This document shows positions 16,777-24,835 of a DNA stretch of 44,593 bases, piece after piece; positions within the stretch are counted from its first letter, which is position 1, and every line of letters begins with the position of its first letter. The position numbers were made by a program, and so were the translations under genes. This stretch comes from Candidatus Aquabacterium excrementipullorum (lineage in GTDB: Bacteria > Pseudomonadota > Gammaproteobacteria > Burkholderiales > Burkholderiaceae_C): positions 1 through 44,593 of the forward strand of contig DXIO01000007.1 of assembly GCA_019112875.1 (NCBI GenBank), in the 5' to 3' direction. Below the pieces are notes generated by a model, which saw only the letters and a program-made list of their open reading frames with translations, did not search any database and was not told the origin of the DNA.

Positions 16777-17721
16777 ATGAATTTCCAGCAATTGCGATCC
16801 GTGCGCGAAGCGGTTCGTCGCGGCTTCAACCTCACCGAAGTGGCGCAGGCCCTGCACACCTCGCAGCCGGGCGTGAGCCGCCAGATCCGCGAACTGGAAG
16901 ACGAGCTGGGCATCGAGCTGTTCGTGCGGGCCGGCAAGCGCCTCACCGGCCTGACCGAACCCGGCACCCAGGTGCTGCCCATCATCGAACGCCTGCTGGC
17001 TGATTCGGACAACCTGCGCAACGCCTCGCGTGACTTCTCTCAGCACGACGCGGGCCCTCTGTCGATAGCGGCCACTCACTCACAAGCGCGTTATGCCCTG
17101 CCGTCGGCCGTGCGCGACTTCCGCCTGCTCTACCCCCAGGTCACCCTGAACCTGCACCAGGGCTCGCCCCGCCAGGTGGCCCAGATGCTGATCAGCGGCG
17201 AGGCCGACATCGGCATCGCGACCGAAGCCCTGGCCCAGTACGACCAGCTGGTCACCCTGCCGTGCTACCGCTGGACCCACAGCGTGGTCGTGCCCGTGGG
17301 CCACCCGCTGCTCGACGGCCAGCCGCTCACGCTGCAGCGCCTGGCGCGCCACCCGCTGGTCACCTACGACGCGGGCTACACCGGCCGCTCGCACATCGAC
17401 GAGGCCTTCGCCCGGGAAGGCGTGCAGCCCAGCATCGTGCTCACCGCCATGGACGCCGACGTGATCAAGACCTACGCCGAACTCGGCCTGGGCGTGGGCG
17501 TGGTGGCCTCCATCGCCTACGACGAAGACCGCGACCGCAACCTGCGCGCCATCGATGCGGGCCACCTGTTCGCCGTCAACATGACGCGCCTGGCCTTCCG
17601 CCGCGGCGCCTTCCTGCGCGGCTACGTGTACTCGTTCATCGAGACCTTCGCGCCGCCGCTCACGCGTCGCGTGGTCGAGCAGGCCATGCGCGCCGAAGCA
17701 GGCGAGACCTTCGACATCTGA
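16777..17721 (+). CDS. cysB: CysB-type LysR-family regulator of sulfur assimilation
   Basis: A 314-aa transcription factor. It begins MNFQQLRSVREAVRRG, the typical CysB/Cbl N-terminus. The winged HTH covers about 1-60 (LTEVAQALHTSQPGVSRQI) and the periplasmic-binding-like effector domain the rest. In the family the effector is N-acetylserine or O-acetylserine, and cys genes are activated when sulfur is scarce. Conserved features include THSQARYALP (effector pocket) and the C-terminal GAFLRGYVYSFIETFAP. ATG 16777 has an AGAGAG ribosome-site-like stretch upstream and gives the canonical start; an in-frame ATG at 16723 would add 18 residues unlike the family. Confidence 0.93.
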   Translation: MNFQQLRSVREAVRRGFNLTEVAQALHTSQPGVSRQIRELEDELGIELFVRAGKRLTGLTEPGTQVLPIIERLLADSDNLRNASRDFSQHDAGPLSIAATHSQARYALPSAVRDFRLLYPQVTLNLHQGSPRQVAQMLISGEADIGIATEALAQYDQLVTLPCYRWTHSVVVPVGHPLLDGQPLTLQRLARHPLVTYDAGYTGRSHIDEAFAREGVQPSIVLTAMDADVIKTYAELGLGVGVVASIAYDEDRDRNLRAIDAGHLFAVNMTRLAFRRGAFLRGYVYSFIETFAPPLTRRVVEQAMRAEAGETFDI

Positions 17722-17742
17722 TCGAAAGCCGCGAAGGGCGCC

Positions 17743-18108
17743 TCAGACGTCCATCCGCCGGGGCGGCATCAGCCGCTCCAGCGCGATGTCGATCACGATG
17801 CCCCACAGGCTGTAGAGCACGGAGCCCAGCAGGGCATCCCAGAAGCTGTGCACATGAAACCCTTCCAGCAGGCCCGAGGCCATCTGGAAGGTGATCGCGT
17901 TGATCACGAACAGGAACAGCCCCAGCGTGAGCAGCGTGACGGGCAAGGTCAGGATCACCAGCAGCGGGCGCACGATGGCGTTGAGCAGGCCCAGCACCAG
18001 GGCCGCCAGCATGGCTGAGCCGAAGTTCTTCACTTCGATGCCGCTGTCCCACTGGGACACCAGCAGCAGCGCCGCCGACAGCAGCAACCATTTCAGGATC
18101 AGTTTCAT
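17743..18108 (-). CDS. Phage holin family / YvlD-like four-helix membrane protein
   Basis: A 121-aa small inner-membrane protein with four hydrophobic helices (about 1-20, 30-50, 55-80 and 95-115). The segment NAIVRPLLVILTLPVTLLTLG (given here only as NAIVRPLLVILTLP and TLLTLGLFLFVINA) is the hallmark of the YvlD / DUF360-type family, often named phage holin family IV by pipelines. No lysis gene is nearby, so a holin role is unlikely; function is unknown. ATG 18108 starts MKLILKWLLLS; upstream in-frame residues are charged and lack hydrophobic character. Confidence 0.75.
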   Translation of the reverse strand: MKLILKWLLLSAALLLVSQWDSGIEVKNFGSAMLAALVLGLLNAIVRPLLVILTLPVTLLTLGLFLFVINAITFQMASGLLEGFHVHSFWDALLGSVLYSLWGIVIDIALERLMPPRRMDV

Positions 18109-18283
18109 GCGGCAAGCATAGCGCCGCCGTGGTCCATCCTGCCGTTCAGGGGGCATGCATCCCGCCATCCGGCGCCGACAATGACGGCAAACGGCTGTAG
18201 CGTGATATAGCTGTCATTTCAGGCCGCCAGAGCAGGGAAGATGCCAGCGGTTTGACGCCTTTGGACCGGCATAGTCTGCTGTT

Positions 18284-19465
18284 GTGACCCCTTTGCTGGA
18301 TTTTTCGCGCCGCACCGTCGAGCGCTTCATGAGCGGTACCACGCCTGCGAGCCGGTGCCTGATGGCCATTGGCCTGGCCACCCCTTTCTTCTTCATCTAC
18401 CTGGGCGTGCACCACATCGCCCTGATGTTCGATTCGATCCGGGCGGGGTTGCGGCCGTCGGTGCTGTGGGGGCTGCAGGGCCTGCTGGCCACCTGCACCC
18501 TGGTGCTGCTGGCCTCGGCCTGGTGGCTGTGGCCCCGCCGGCGCCTGCCGGACCTGGTGCCCGTGCCCGAGATCGCCCTGGCGCTGTCCATCGGCCTGGG
18601 CTATGTCGCCATCGCCGTGGCTGCCGGCGCCTTCATGGCCGGTCCCACCCAGGTGCTCATGGGCGTGCTCACCATCGGGCTGATGCTGCTGCAGCGGCGC
18701 ACCATGCTGATCGCCTTCGCGGTGTGCGCGCCCATCTTCGGCCTGTTCGACCTGCTGACAGTGCTTAACGTGGTGCCCTACGCACCGGCCATCACCGCGA
18801 ACGCCTTCGCGAACGGCGAGCCCGTGTGGTGGTGGGCCCTGTGGCGGCACATGGTTTTCCACGTGGGCTGGGTCGTCATCGCCTGCCTGATCTTCGTGCT
18901 CTTCGGCCGGCTGGACGCGGTGCACACCGAGCTCGACCGCCTGTCATCGACCGATGCGCTCACGGGCCTGGCCAACCGCCGCGCCTTCATGTCGCGCCTG
19001 AAGGCCGAGTTGCGCCGCCAGGCCCGCACGCGGCGCCCGATGACGCTGGTGCTGGTCGATGCCGACCACTTCAAGCGTGTCAACGACCGGCACGGCCACC
19101 CCGTGGGCGACCAGGTGCTGGCCATGCTGGGCCGCCTGCTGTCGATGGGCGTGCGCACGCCGGTGGACATGGCCGCGCGCCTGGGCGGTGAAGAGTTCGC
19201 GCTGCTGCTGCCCGACACCACGCTGGACGAAGCAGAGGCCGTGTGCGCGCGCCTGCAGCAGCAATTGGCCGCCGAGCGTGTGATCGCGCCCTCGGGCGAG
19301 GCCCTGCGCCTGACCGTGAGCATGGGCGTGGTCGAAGGGCTGGACCAGCCGCCCGAGCACCTGTTGCGCCAGGCCGACACCAACCTGTACAAGGCCAAGG
19401 CGGCGGGGCGCGACCGCGCCATCTACTCCGTGCTCGGTCTGCTGCCCTCGGAGGTGCCGGCATGA
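18284..19465 (+). CDS. Membrane diguanylate cyclase (first of a tandem pair)
   Basis: A 393-aa protein with about six transmembrane helices (residues 25-215) followed by a GGDEF domain (about 225-385) that makes cyclic di-GMP from two GTP. The active-site motif is GGEEF at 301-305, with upstream DADHFKRVNDRHGHPVGD. The usual allosteric RxxD site five residues before it is not present (TPVD instead), so product inhibition may be lost. The N-terminal membrane region is an unnamed sensor type shared with the next gene. The start is GTG 18284; ATG 18329 is an alternative and would still keep all helices. Confidence 0.88.
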   Translation: MTPLLDFSRRTVERFMSGTTPASRCLMAIGLATPFFFIYLGVHHIALMFDSIRAGLRPSVLWGLQGLLATCTLVLLASAWWLWPRRRLPDLVPVPEIALALSIGLGYVAIAVAAGAFMAGPTQVLMGVLTIGLMLLQRRTMLIAFAVCAPIFGLFDLLTVLNVVPYAPAITANAFANGEPVWWWALWRHMVFHVGWVVIACLIFVLFGRLDAVHTELDRLSSTDALTGLANRRAFMSRLKAELRRQARTRRPMTLVLVDADHFKRVNDRHGHPVGDQVLAMLGRLLSMGVRTPVDMAARLGGEEFALLLPDTTLDEAEAVCARLQQQLAAERVIAPSGEALRLTVSMGVVEGLDQPPEHLLRQADTNLYKAKAAGRDRAIYSVLGLLPSEVPA

Positions 19466-20628
19466 TCGCCGCGCTGCGCGATGGCGTGGACCTGGCCCTG
19501 CGCAGCCGCCGCACGGCCACGGCCTGCGTGTGCTTCTCGCTGCTCACGGTGCCCATCCTGCTGATCCTGTGGTGCCTGCAGGCCTGGGCGCTCACGCACC
19601 CTCATGTGCTGCTGAACTTCCGTGCCGAACGGCTGGTGGCCGCCCAGTGGGGGGTGGGCCTGCTGGTGCTGTGGCAGGCACTGGTGGCCCTGCTGGCCTG
19701 GCGCGGCCGCGAGGTGATGGCGGCCCGCTCGCCGTGGTGGGCCGCGATGGCCCTGGGCCCGGTGCTCATGGGCTGGGTGCTGCTCTCGCTGGTGTATGGC
19801 CTGCAGGACACGCCCATGGGCATGCTGCTGGTCGAGACCCTGGTGTTCGCGCGTGCCTTCTTCCCGTTGCGTGACCTGAAGGCCTGGATGGTGCTGGGCG
19901 CCGTGCTCATCGTCGGCCACGAACTGCTCGATGCCTTCGGCGTGGTCGATTACGCGCCGCTGCTGTCGCACCCCATGTTCGATGGCCACGGCCTGTCGGA
20001 CTGGTGGACCTGGTGGCTGCGCATCATGTTCAACGCCTCGGTGCTGCCGTTCGCGGCGGCCGTGTTCTACCTGTTCGGCAGCCTGGCGCGCCAGCGCACC
20101 GAACTCGAAAGTCTGGTGCGCACCGACATGCTCACGGGCCTGGCCAACCGACGCGAGTTCATGGCCCGCCTGGCGCAGGAATCGCAGCGCCAGCGCCGTG
20201 GCGATCACCCGCTGTCCGTCGTCATGCTCGATGTCGACCACTTCAAGCAGGTCAACGACACGCATGGCCATCCGGCCGGCGACCAGGTGCTGGCCAGCCT
20301 GGGCGCCCTCATGCGCGCCAGCGTGCGCCAGGATGTGGACCTGGCCGCGCGCCTCGGTGGCGAGGAGTTCGCGCTGCTGCTGCCCGAGACCGATGCCGAG
20401 GGCGCGCACCGCGTGGCCCGCAAGATCGTCGAGGCCCTGCGCGGCCTGCCCATCCACCATGCCGGCCGCCTGCTGCCAGTGACCATCAGCGCGGGCGTCG
20501 CATCCGTGCTCGATGGCGAAGGCGAGCGCGCCCTGCGCCTGGCCGATGACAGCCTCTACGAAGCCAAGCGCCAGGGCCGCGACCGCGTCGTGATGGCGCA
20601 GGCGCCGGACGTCGCCGTGACGTCCTGA
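19462..20628 (+). CDS. Membrane diguanylate cyclase (second of a tandem pair)
   Basis: A 388-aa paralogue of the preceding gene with the same plan: about six N-terminal transmembrane helices then a GGDEF domain. Catalytic GGEEF is at 299-303, preceded by MLDVDHFKQVNDTHGHPAGD. The RxxD inhibitory site is also missing (QDVD). Shared features such as a LLSHP/VVDYAP-like loop and a long helix before the cyclase domain suggest an ancient local duplication. ATG 19462 overlaps the previous stop (ATGA), so the two are translationally coupled and may form heterodimers. Signal and outputs are unknown. Confidence 0.9.
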   Translation: MIAALRDGVDLALRSRRTATACVCFSLLTVPILLILWCLQAWALTHPHVLLNFRAERLVAAQWGVGLLVLWQALVALLAWRGREVMAARSPWWAAMALGPVLMGWVLLSLVYGLQDTPMGMLLVETLVFARAFFPLRDLKAWMVLGAVLIVGHELLDAFGVVDYAPLLSHPMFDGHGLSDWWTWWLRIMFNASVLPFAAAVFYLFGSLARQRTELESLVRTDMLTGLANRREFMARLAQESQRQRRGDHPLSVVMLDVDHFKQVNDTHGHPAGDQVLASLGALMRASVRQDVDLAARLGGEEFALLLPETDAEGAHRVARKIVEALRGLPIHHAGRLLPVTISAGVASVLDGEGERALRLADDSLYEAKRQGRDRVVMAQAPDVAVTS

Positions 20629-20857
20629 CGCGACGCCGCTGACGTCTTTGCGCGACGGCATCCCCCCATGTTGAAGCGCGCCCCCTATCCCTAGGGATGG
20701 TTGCGTTCAGTCCCCGCTGGGCACACTGGCCGTCCGCTTTGACCAGGGCCGAAAAGCCTCGGTGACGGCGCTCAACATCAACAAACAACAGCCTGGTCGG
20801 TGATCCGGCGCGTTCGCGCGCGGGCCGGGCGAGCATGACTGTTCGGGGGGATCACCT
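20629..20857 (+). promoter_or_regulatory. Upstream region of the contractile injection system operon
   Basis: The 229 bases before the first CIS gene presumably hold the operon promoter. A perfect 12-bp palindrome ATCCCTAGGGAT lies at 20687-20698, and a G-run (20845-20850) forms the ribosome site for the GTG start at 20858. No convincing sigma-70 -35/-10 pair was found. The palindrome is a candidate operator, possibly for a LuxR-type response regulator; that link is speculative. Confidence 0.4.
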
Positions 20858-21478
20858 GTGGGTGGATACACCAGCATCGCGGCCGTCGGCAAGAGCCTGG
20901 AGCGCCTGCTGGCGCGGGCTTTCGTCGAGCGGGAACCCGTGCCGGGCAAGAACACCAAGGCCGTGCTGATCCGAACCGAGGATCTGGCCGACGACCTCGT
21001 CGCCAAGAACATCGGCGAGTACGCCCTCAGCATCCTGCTCTACCGCGTCGACTTCAACAAGGCGATGCGCGGCACCTGGTCCGCCGTGGGCCATGGCGAT
21101 GGCAAGGGCCACCTCGCGCTCGATCTGCACTACCTGCTGACACCCTGGGCCGAGAACGCCGAGTACCAGCACATGATCATCGGGCGCACCATGCAGACGC
21201 TGGAGCAGGTGCCCATGCTCACCGGTCCCTTGCTCTACACGCCCACCTTGCCCAACAAGCCGATGTACGAGGGCGAGCCGGTGATGGCGCCCACCGATTC
21301 GGTGCAGCTGGTGCTGGAGGAGATCTCCACCGAGGCGCTGATGCGCACCTTCGATTCACTGCCCAGCGATTACCGCCTGTCCGTGCCCTACGTGGCGCGC
21401 GTCGTGCGCATCGACACGCGTGGCGAAACCCTGCAACCGCCGGTGGTCGACGCCGACATCCGTCTGCGGAGCGCCTGA
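20858..21478 (+). CDS. CIS tail terminator/cap protein, DUF4255 (Afp16/Pvc16-like)
   Basis: A 206-aa protein with the DUF4255 / Pvc16_N pattern. The N-terminal helix reads YTSIAAVGKSLERLLARAF. After it come YALSILLYRVDFNKAMR and LALDLHYLLTPWAENAEYQH, and the conserved helix IIGRTMQTLEQVPMLTG. In Afp and PVC this family caps the upper end of the sheath-tube tail and fixes its length. It opens a run of co-directional CIS genes. The start is GTG 20858 with a GGGGGG ribosome site 7 bases upstream. The next gene begins on the last base of its stop (TGATG). Confidence 0.88.
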   Translation: MGGYTSIAAVGKSLERLLARAFVEREPVPGKNTKAVLIRTEDLADDLVAKNIGEYALSILLYRVDFNKAMRGTWSAVGHGDGKGHLALDLHYLLTPWAENAEYQHMIIGRTMQTLEQVPMLTGPLLYTPTLPNKPMYEGEPVMAPTDSVQLVLEEISTEALMRTFDSLPSDYRLSVPYVARVVRIDTRGETLQPPVVDADIRLRSA

Positions 21479-22392
21479 TGGCCGAAGCCGAGTTGCGTGA
21501 TCTTCGCCTGGAGGAAACCGCCGAGGTCGCCCGCGTGGGCCATCGGCTGGCGCTGGGTGTGCAGTGGATCGATGCGCTCACGCAGCTGCCGGTCGAATCG
21601 CCGGCCGGTGCTGCGTGGTTGAGCGATCTGGAGGCCATCGGCACGCGCCCGCTCGCGCAGCGCTTCGAGGCGCACAGCCAGGGGCGTCAGGCCATCCGCC
21701 ACGCGGGCCGCTACCGCAAGCTGCTCGACCACACCGTGGCCGAAGCCGATTCACTTGAGCACGCCGTGCGGGCCTTCGGCGCACGCGAGGCGCGCCTGGC
21801 GGCCTATGCCATCGGGCAGGATCCGCGCCGCTACGTGCCACGCCGCGTGGCCTTCACGCCGGTGCTGGCCAGTGGCGTGCCGCCCGCCAGCATCGTCAAC
21901 ACACGCACCGCCTGGCTGTGGCCCGGCGCAGCCTACACGCTGCCCGGCCGCAGCACCGGCCTGCGTGGCCGCATCCGCCGCGAGGTCTCGCCGGGCGTCA
22001 ACGCCACCGTGCCCTGGGCGCGCGTGATCGCCACACGTGCGGGCGCGGGCCCCGCGAACTTCAACACCGAGGCGCAGATCGGCTGGGCCCATGGCGATGA
22101 CCGTGGCGAGTTCCTGCTGGTGCTGGGCAACAGCGCCGTCTCCGGCGCGGCGGATCTGCCCGCGGCGCTCAACCTCAACGTGTGGGTGTTCCTGCCACCC
22201 GCGCTGCCTGCGTTCAACGCGGCCGATCCGCTGGCCAGCCTGCCGCTGGACAACGCCGGCACCGCCGTGCTCAACGATGTTCTCAAGGGGCTGGCCGTGC
22301 CGCCCACCTACCTGCCGCAAGCGGTGCGCAGCCTCAGCCTGACCCTGGGCGAGGTGCGCGCCATGAGCGATGCCGATCTGTTGTTCGTGTAA
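21478..22392 (+). CDS. Uncharacterised CIS-cluster protein
   Basis: A 304-aa protein of unknown function, translationally coupled to the DUF4255 gene (TGATG). The N-terminal third is helical and charged. The middle (about 105-225) looks like a beta-sandwich: VAFTPVLASGVPPASIVNT, PGRSTGLRGRI, then AHGDDRGEFLLVLG, reminiscent of carboxypeptidase-regulatory-like (transthyretin-fold) domains. There is no signal peptide or membrane segment. Its position between the cap gene and the first sheath gene suggests a structural or assembly role at the distal end of the tail. I do not recognise a named family. Confidence 0.7.
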   Translation: MAEAELRDLRLEETAEVARVGHRLALGVQWIDALTQLPVESPAGAAWLSDLEAIGTRPLAQRFEAHSQGRQAIRHAGRYRKLLDHTVAEADSLEHAVRAFGAREARLAAYAIGQDPRRYVPRRVAFTPVLASGVPPASIVNTRTAWLWPGAAYTLPGRSTGLRGRIRREVSPGVNATVPWARVIATRAGAGPANFNTEAQIGWAHGDDRGEFLLVLGNSAVSGAADLPAALNLNVWVFLPPALPAFNAADPLASLPLDNAGTAVLNDVLKGLAVPPTYLPQAVRSLSLTLGEVRAMSDADLLFV

Positions 22393-22422
22393 TTCACCCG
22401 TGTTCAACCGGAGGGGAAGATC

Positions 22423-24336
22423 ATGCCCGAGTACCTAGCACCAGGCGTCTATGTCGAGGAGGTGAGCTTTCGCGCCAAATCGATCGAAGGCGTGCCCACC
22501 AGCACCACCGGCTATGCGGGTGTCACGCGCTACGGACCCGTGCCTTACACCGTGGGCAACGTGGTCGCCACGGCCACCGAGCCACGCCTGATCACCTCCT
22601 TCACGGAGTTCGAGCGCGTCTACGGCAGCCTGCAGCCGCTGGAGCTGGTCGCCGATCCGGGCCGCGTGGCCTACGTGGCGCATGCGGCGCGCGCCTTCTT
22701 CAACAACGGCGGCAAGCGCCTGTACGTGTCGCGCGTGTTCCAGACCAAGGTCACGAACCTGGTCACCGGCGAACGTGAGTCGGTGGACGCCTACATCGCC
22801 AAGCTCGCCGTGCCCACGTCCACTGGCGCGGCGCAATGGCGTGCGCGCTGGCCCGGCGCCGACGGCAACGTGCTGGTCGACACGCAGGTGGTGCGCAGCA
22901 AGAACATGGCCTTCAAGTACCCCGTGGTCAGTGGCGACATCCTGGCGCGCCACACCTGGGGCCTGCAGGTCAAGAACGTGCGCCCTGGCGCCGTGATCGA
23001 GCACACGCTGCCCACGGCCCTGGATCCGGATCAGAAGCCCCTGGTCGGCAACGAGGCGCTGGTGCCGCAACGCCTGTACGTGGTCAAGATCGATGCCGAT
23101 GGCAGGCAGACCTTCGTGGACCACACCGGCGCCGAAGGCCCCCTGCCCGATGGCGTGGGCGTGCAGGCCGCGCTGGTCGAGCTGAAGGTGACCGTGTACG
23201 GCGCCGACAACCGCCTGGACGCCGTCAACGAACTGGCCACGCACCCCGACCAGCGCCGCTACATCGGCAAGGTGCTCGAGCTCAACGACCCCGAAGATGA
23301 AAACGCGCTGGTCTGGCTGCAATGGGCCCCGGGCGCCGACGAATGGGCACCGGCCAGCCTCGCCGTGGGCCTGCAGGCCGCCGACAAGCGTCTGGCCGGT
23401 GGCCAGGACGGCGAACTGCCCGGCCCCGACGACCTGCTCGGCCAGGAGGCCGACCCCGACGTGGTCACCAACAAGGCCACGGGCCTCGAAGCCCTGGGCG
23501 AGATCGAGGACATCGCCATCGTGGCCCTGCCCGATGCGGGCGCCTTGCTCAGCAAGGATGCGGTGAAGGCCGCGGCCGACGCGCTGATCGGCCACGCCGA
23601 GAAGTACCGCTACCGCATCGCCGTGGTCGATGGCCAGCCCAACAGCTCGCTCACCGAGATCCGCGAGTTCCGTGGCCAGTTCGACAGCAAGTACGCGGCC
23701 CTGTACCACCCCTGGATCGAGATCCTCGACCCGCTGTTTCCGCCCGTGCCCGGTGTGCCGCCTCGCAAGCTGCTGCTGCCGCCCTCGGGCTTCGTCACCG
23801 GCATCTATGCGCGCAACGACATCGAGCGCGGCGTGCACAAGGCACCTGCCAACGAGATCGTGCGTGGCCTGACCAAGTTCGAGATCAACATCAACAAGTC
23901 GCGCCAGGACGTGCTCAATCCCGAGGGCGTGAACTGCCTGCGCTTCTTCGAAGGGCGTGGCAACCGCGTGTGGGGCGCGCGCACGATGAGCTCGGATCCC
24001 GAGTGGAAGTACGTCAACGTGCGCCGGCTCTTCATCTACCTGGAGCATTCCATCGAGAAGGCCACGCAGTGGGCCGTGTTCGAGCCGAACAACGAGCGGC
24101 TGTGGACCAACCTGCGCCGCACGGTCGAAGACTTCCTGTACGTGCTGTGGCGTGACGGTGCCCTCATCGGCGCCAAGCCCGAGGAGGCCTACTTCGTGCG
24201 CTGTGACCGCAGCACGATGACCCAGAACGACCTGGACAACGGCCGCCTGATCTGCCTCGTGGGCGTGGCCCCGAGCCGTCCGGCCGAGTTCGTGATCTTC
24301 CGTGTCGGCCAGTGGACGGCCGACGCCAAGTCCTGA
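22423..24336 (+). CDS. Contractile tail sheath protein 1
   Basis: A 637-aa phage-type tail sheath subunit, the contractile outer cylinder of the injection system. The N-terminus PEYLAPGVYVEEV is the standard sheath start. The C-terminal domain carries the conserved YHPWIEI (about residue 428), PANEIVRG, NPEGVNCLRFF, YVNVRRLFIYLEHSIE, WAVFEPNNERLW and the final PAEFVIFRV strand used for subunit hand-shaking. A strong ribosome site GGAGGGG at 22410-22415 precedes ATG 22423, suggesting high expression. The tube gene follows 18 bases later. Compared with phage sheaths the middle is expanded, as in Afp2-4-type proteins. Confidence 0.95.
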   Translation: MPEYLAPGVYVEEVSFRAKSIEGVPTSTTGYAGVTRYGPVPYTVGNVVATATEPRLITSFTEFERVYGSLQPLELVADPGRVAYVAHAARAFFNNGGKRLYVSRVFQTKVTNLVTGERESVDAYIAKLAVPTSTGAAQWRARWPGADGNVLVDTQVVRSKNMAFKYPVVSGDILARHTWGLQVKNVRPGAVIEHTLPTALDPDQKPLVGNEALVPQRLYVVKIDADGRQTFVDHTGAEGPLPDGVGVQAALVELKVTVYGADNRLDAVNELATHPDQRRYIGKVLELNDPEDENALVWLQWAPGADEWAPASLAVGLQAADKRLAGGQDGELPGPDDLLGQEADPDVVTNKATGLEALGEIEDIAIVALPDAGALLSKDAVKAAADALIGHAEKYRYRIAVVDGQPNSSLTEIREFRGQFDSKYAALYHPWIEILDPLFPPVPGVPPRKLLLPPSGFVTGIYARNDIERGVHKAPANEIVRGLTKFEININKSRQDVLNPEGVNCLRFFEGRGNRVWGARTMSSDPEWKYVNVRRLFIYLEHSIEKATQWAVFEPNNERLWTNLRRTVEDFLYVLWRDGALIGAKPEEAYFVRCDRSTMTQNDLDNGRLICLVGVAPSRPAEFVIFRVGQWTADAKS

Positions 24337-24354
24337 GCACTGGAGCGCTGAACC

Positions 24355-24804
24355 ATGGCAACCCTACGCAACAACCCCTACGGCGCCTTCAACTTCCTGG
24401 TTTCGCTGGGCAGCGGCGACGAGACCAGCGTGATCGCGGGCTTCTCCGACGTGAGCGGCCTGGGCACCGAGATCAACTACTCCGAATACCGCAGCGGCAA
24501 CGACCTGGTCAACACCGTGCGCAAGGTGCCCAACACCTTCAAGCAGGAAGACGTCACGCTCAAGCGCGGCCTGATCGGCTCGACCGACCTGTTCCAGTGG
24601 GTCAAGTCCGTGCGCGAGGGCACGGATGGCCGCCGCTCGGTCACCATCACCGTGCTCGACGAGGCGCGCAACCCCGTGGCGGCCTTCAAGCTCACCAACG
24701 CCCAGCCCAAGAAGTGGGTCGGCCCCACGCTGGCGGCCAAGGGCGGCGGCGAGGTGGCGATGGAAGAGCTGCACCTCACGCACGAGGGCGTGGTGTACGA
24801 GTGA
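24355..24804 (+). CDS. CIS inner tube protein 1 (gp19/Hcp-like, Afp1-type)
   Basis: A 149-aa phage tail tube protein of the T4 gp19-like family, which stacks as hexamers to form the inner tube that is pushed out on contraction. It opens with RNNPYGAFNFLVSLG and continues VIAGFSDVSGLGTEI and the conserved VTLKRGLIGSTDLFQWV. It ends with VAMEELHLTHEGVVYE, the typical terminal strand. Length matches Afp1/Pvc1. It directly follows sheath 1. Confidence 0.94.
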   Translation: MATLRNNPYGAFNFLVSLGSGDETSVIAGFSDVSGLGTEINYSEYRSGNDLVNTVRKVPNTFKQEDVTLKRGLIGSTDLFQWVKSVREGTDGRRSVTITVLDEARNPVAAFKLTNAQPKKWVGPTLAAKGGGEVAMEELHLTHEGVVYE

Positions 24805-24835
24805 CCAAGTGATGCGCTGACACCGCAGCACCGCC

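Noticed and set aside
17743-18108. Reading the small membrane protein as a phage holin
   Set aside because: The similarity is a pipeline name for the YvlD/DUF360 family; no endolysin or phage gene is adjacent.
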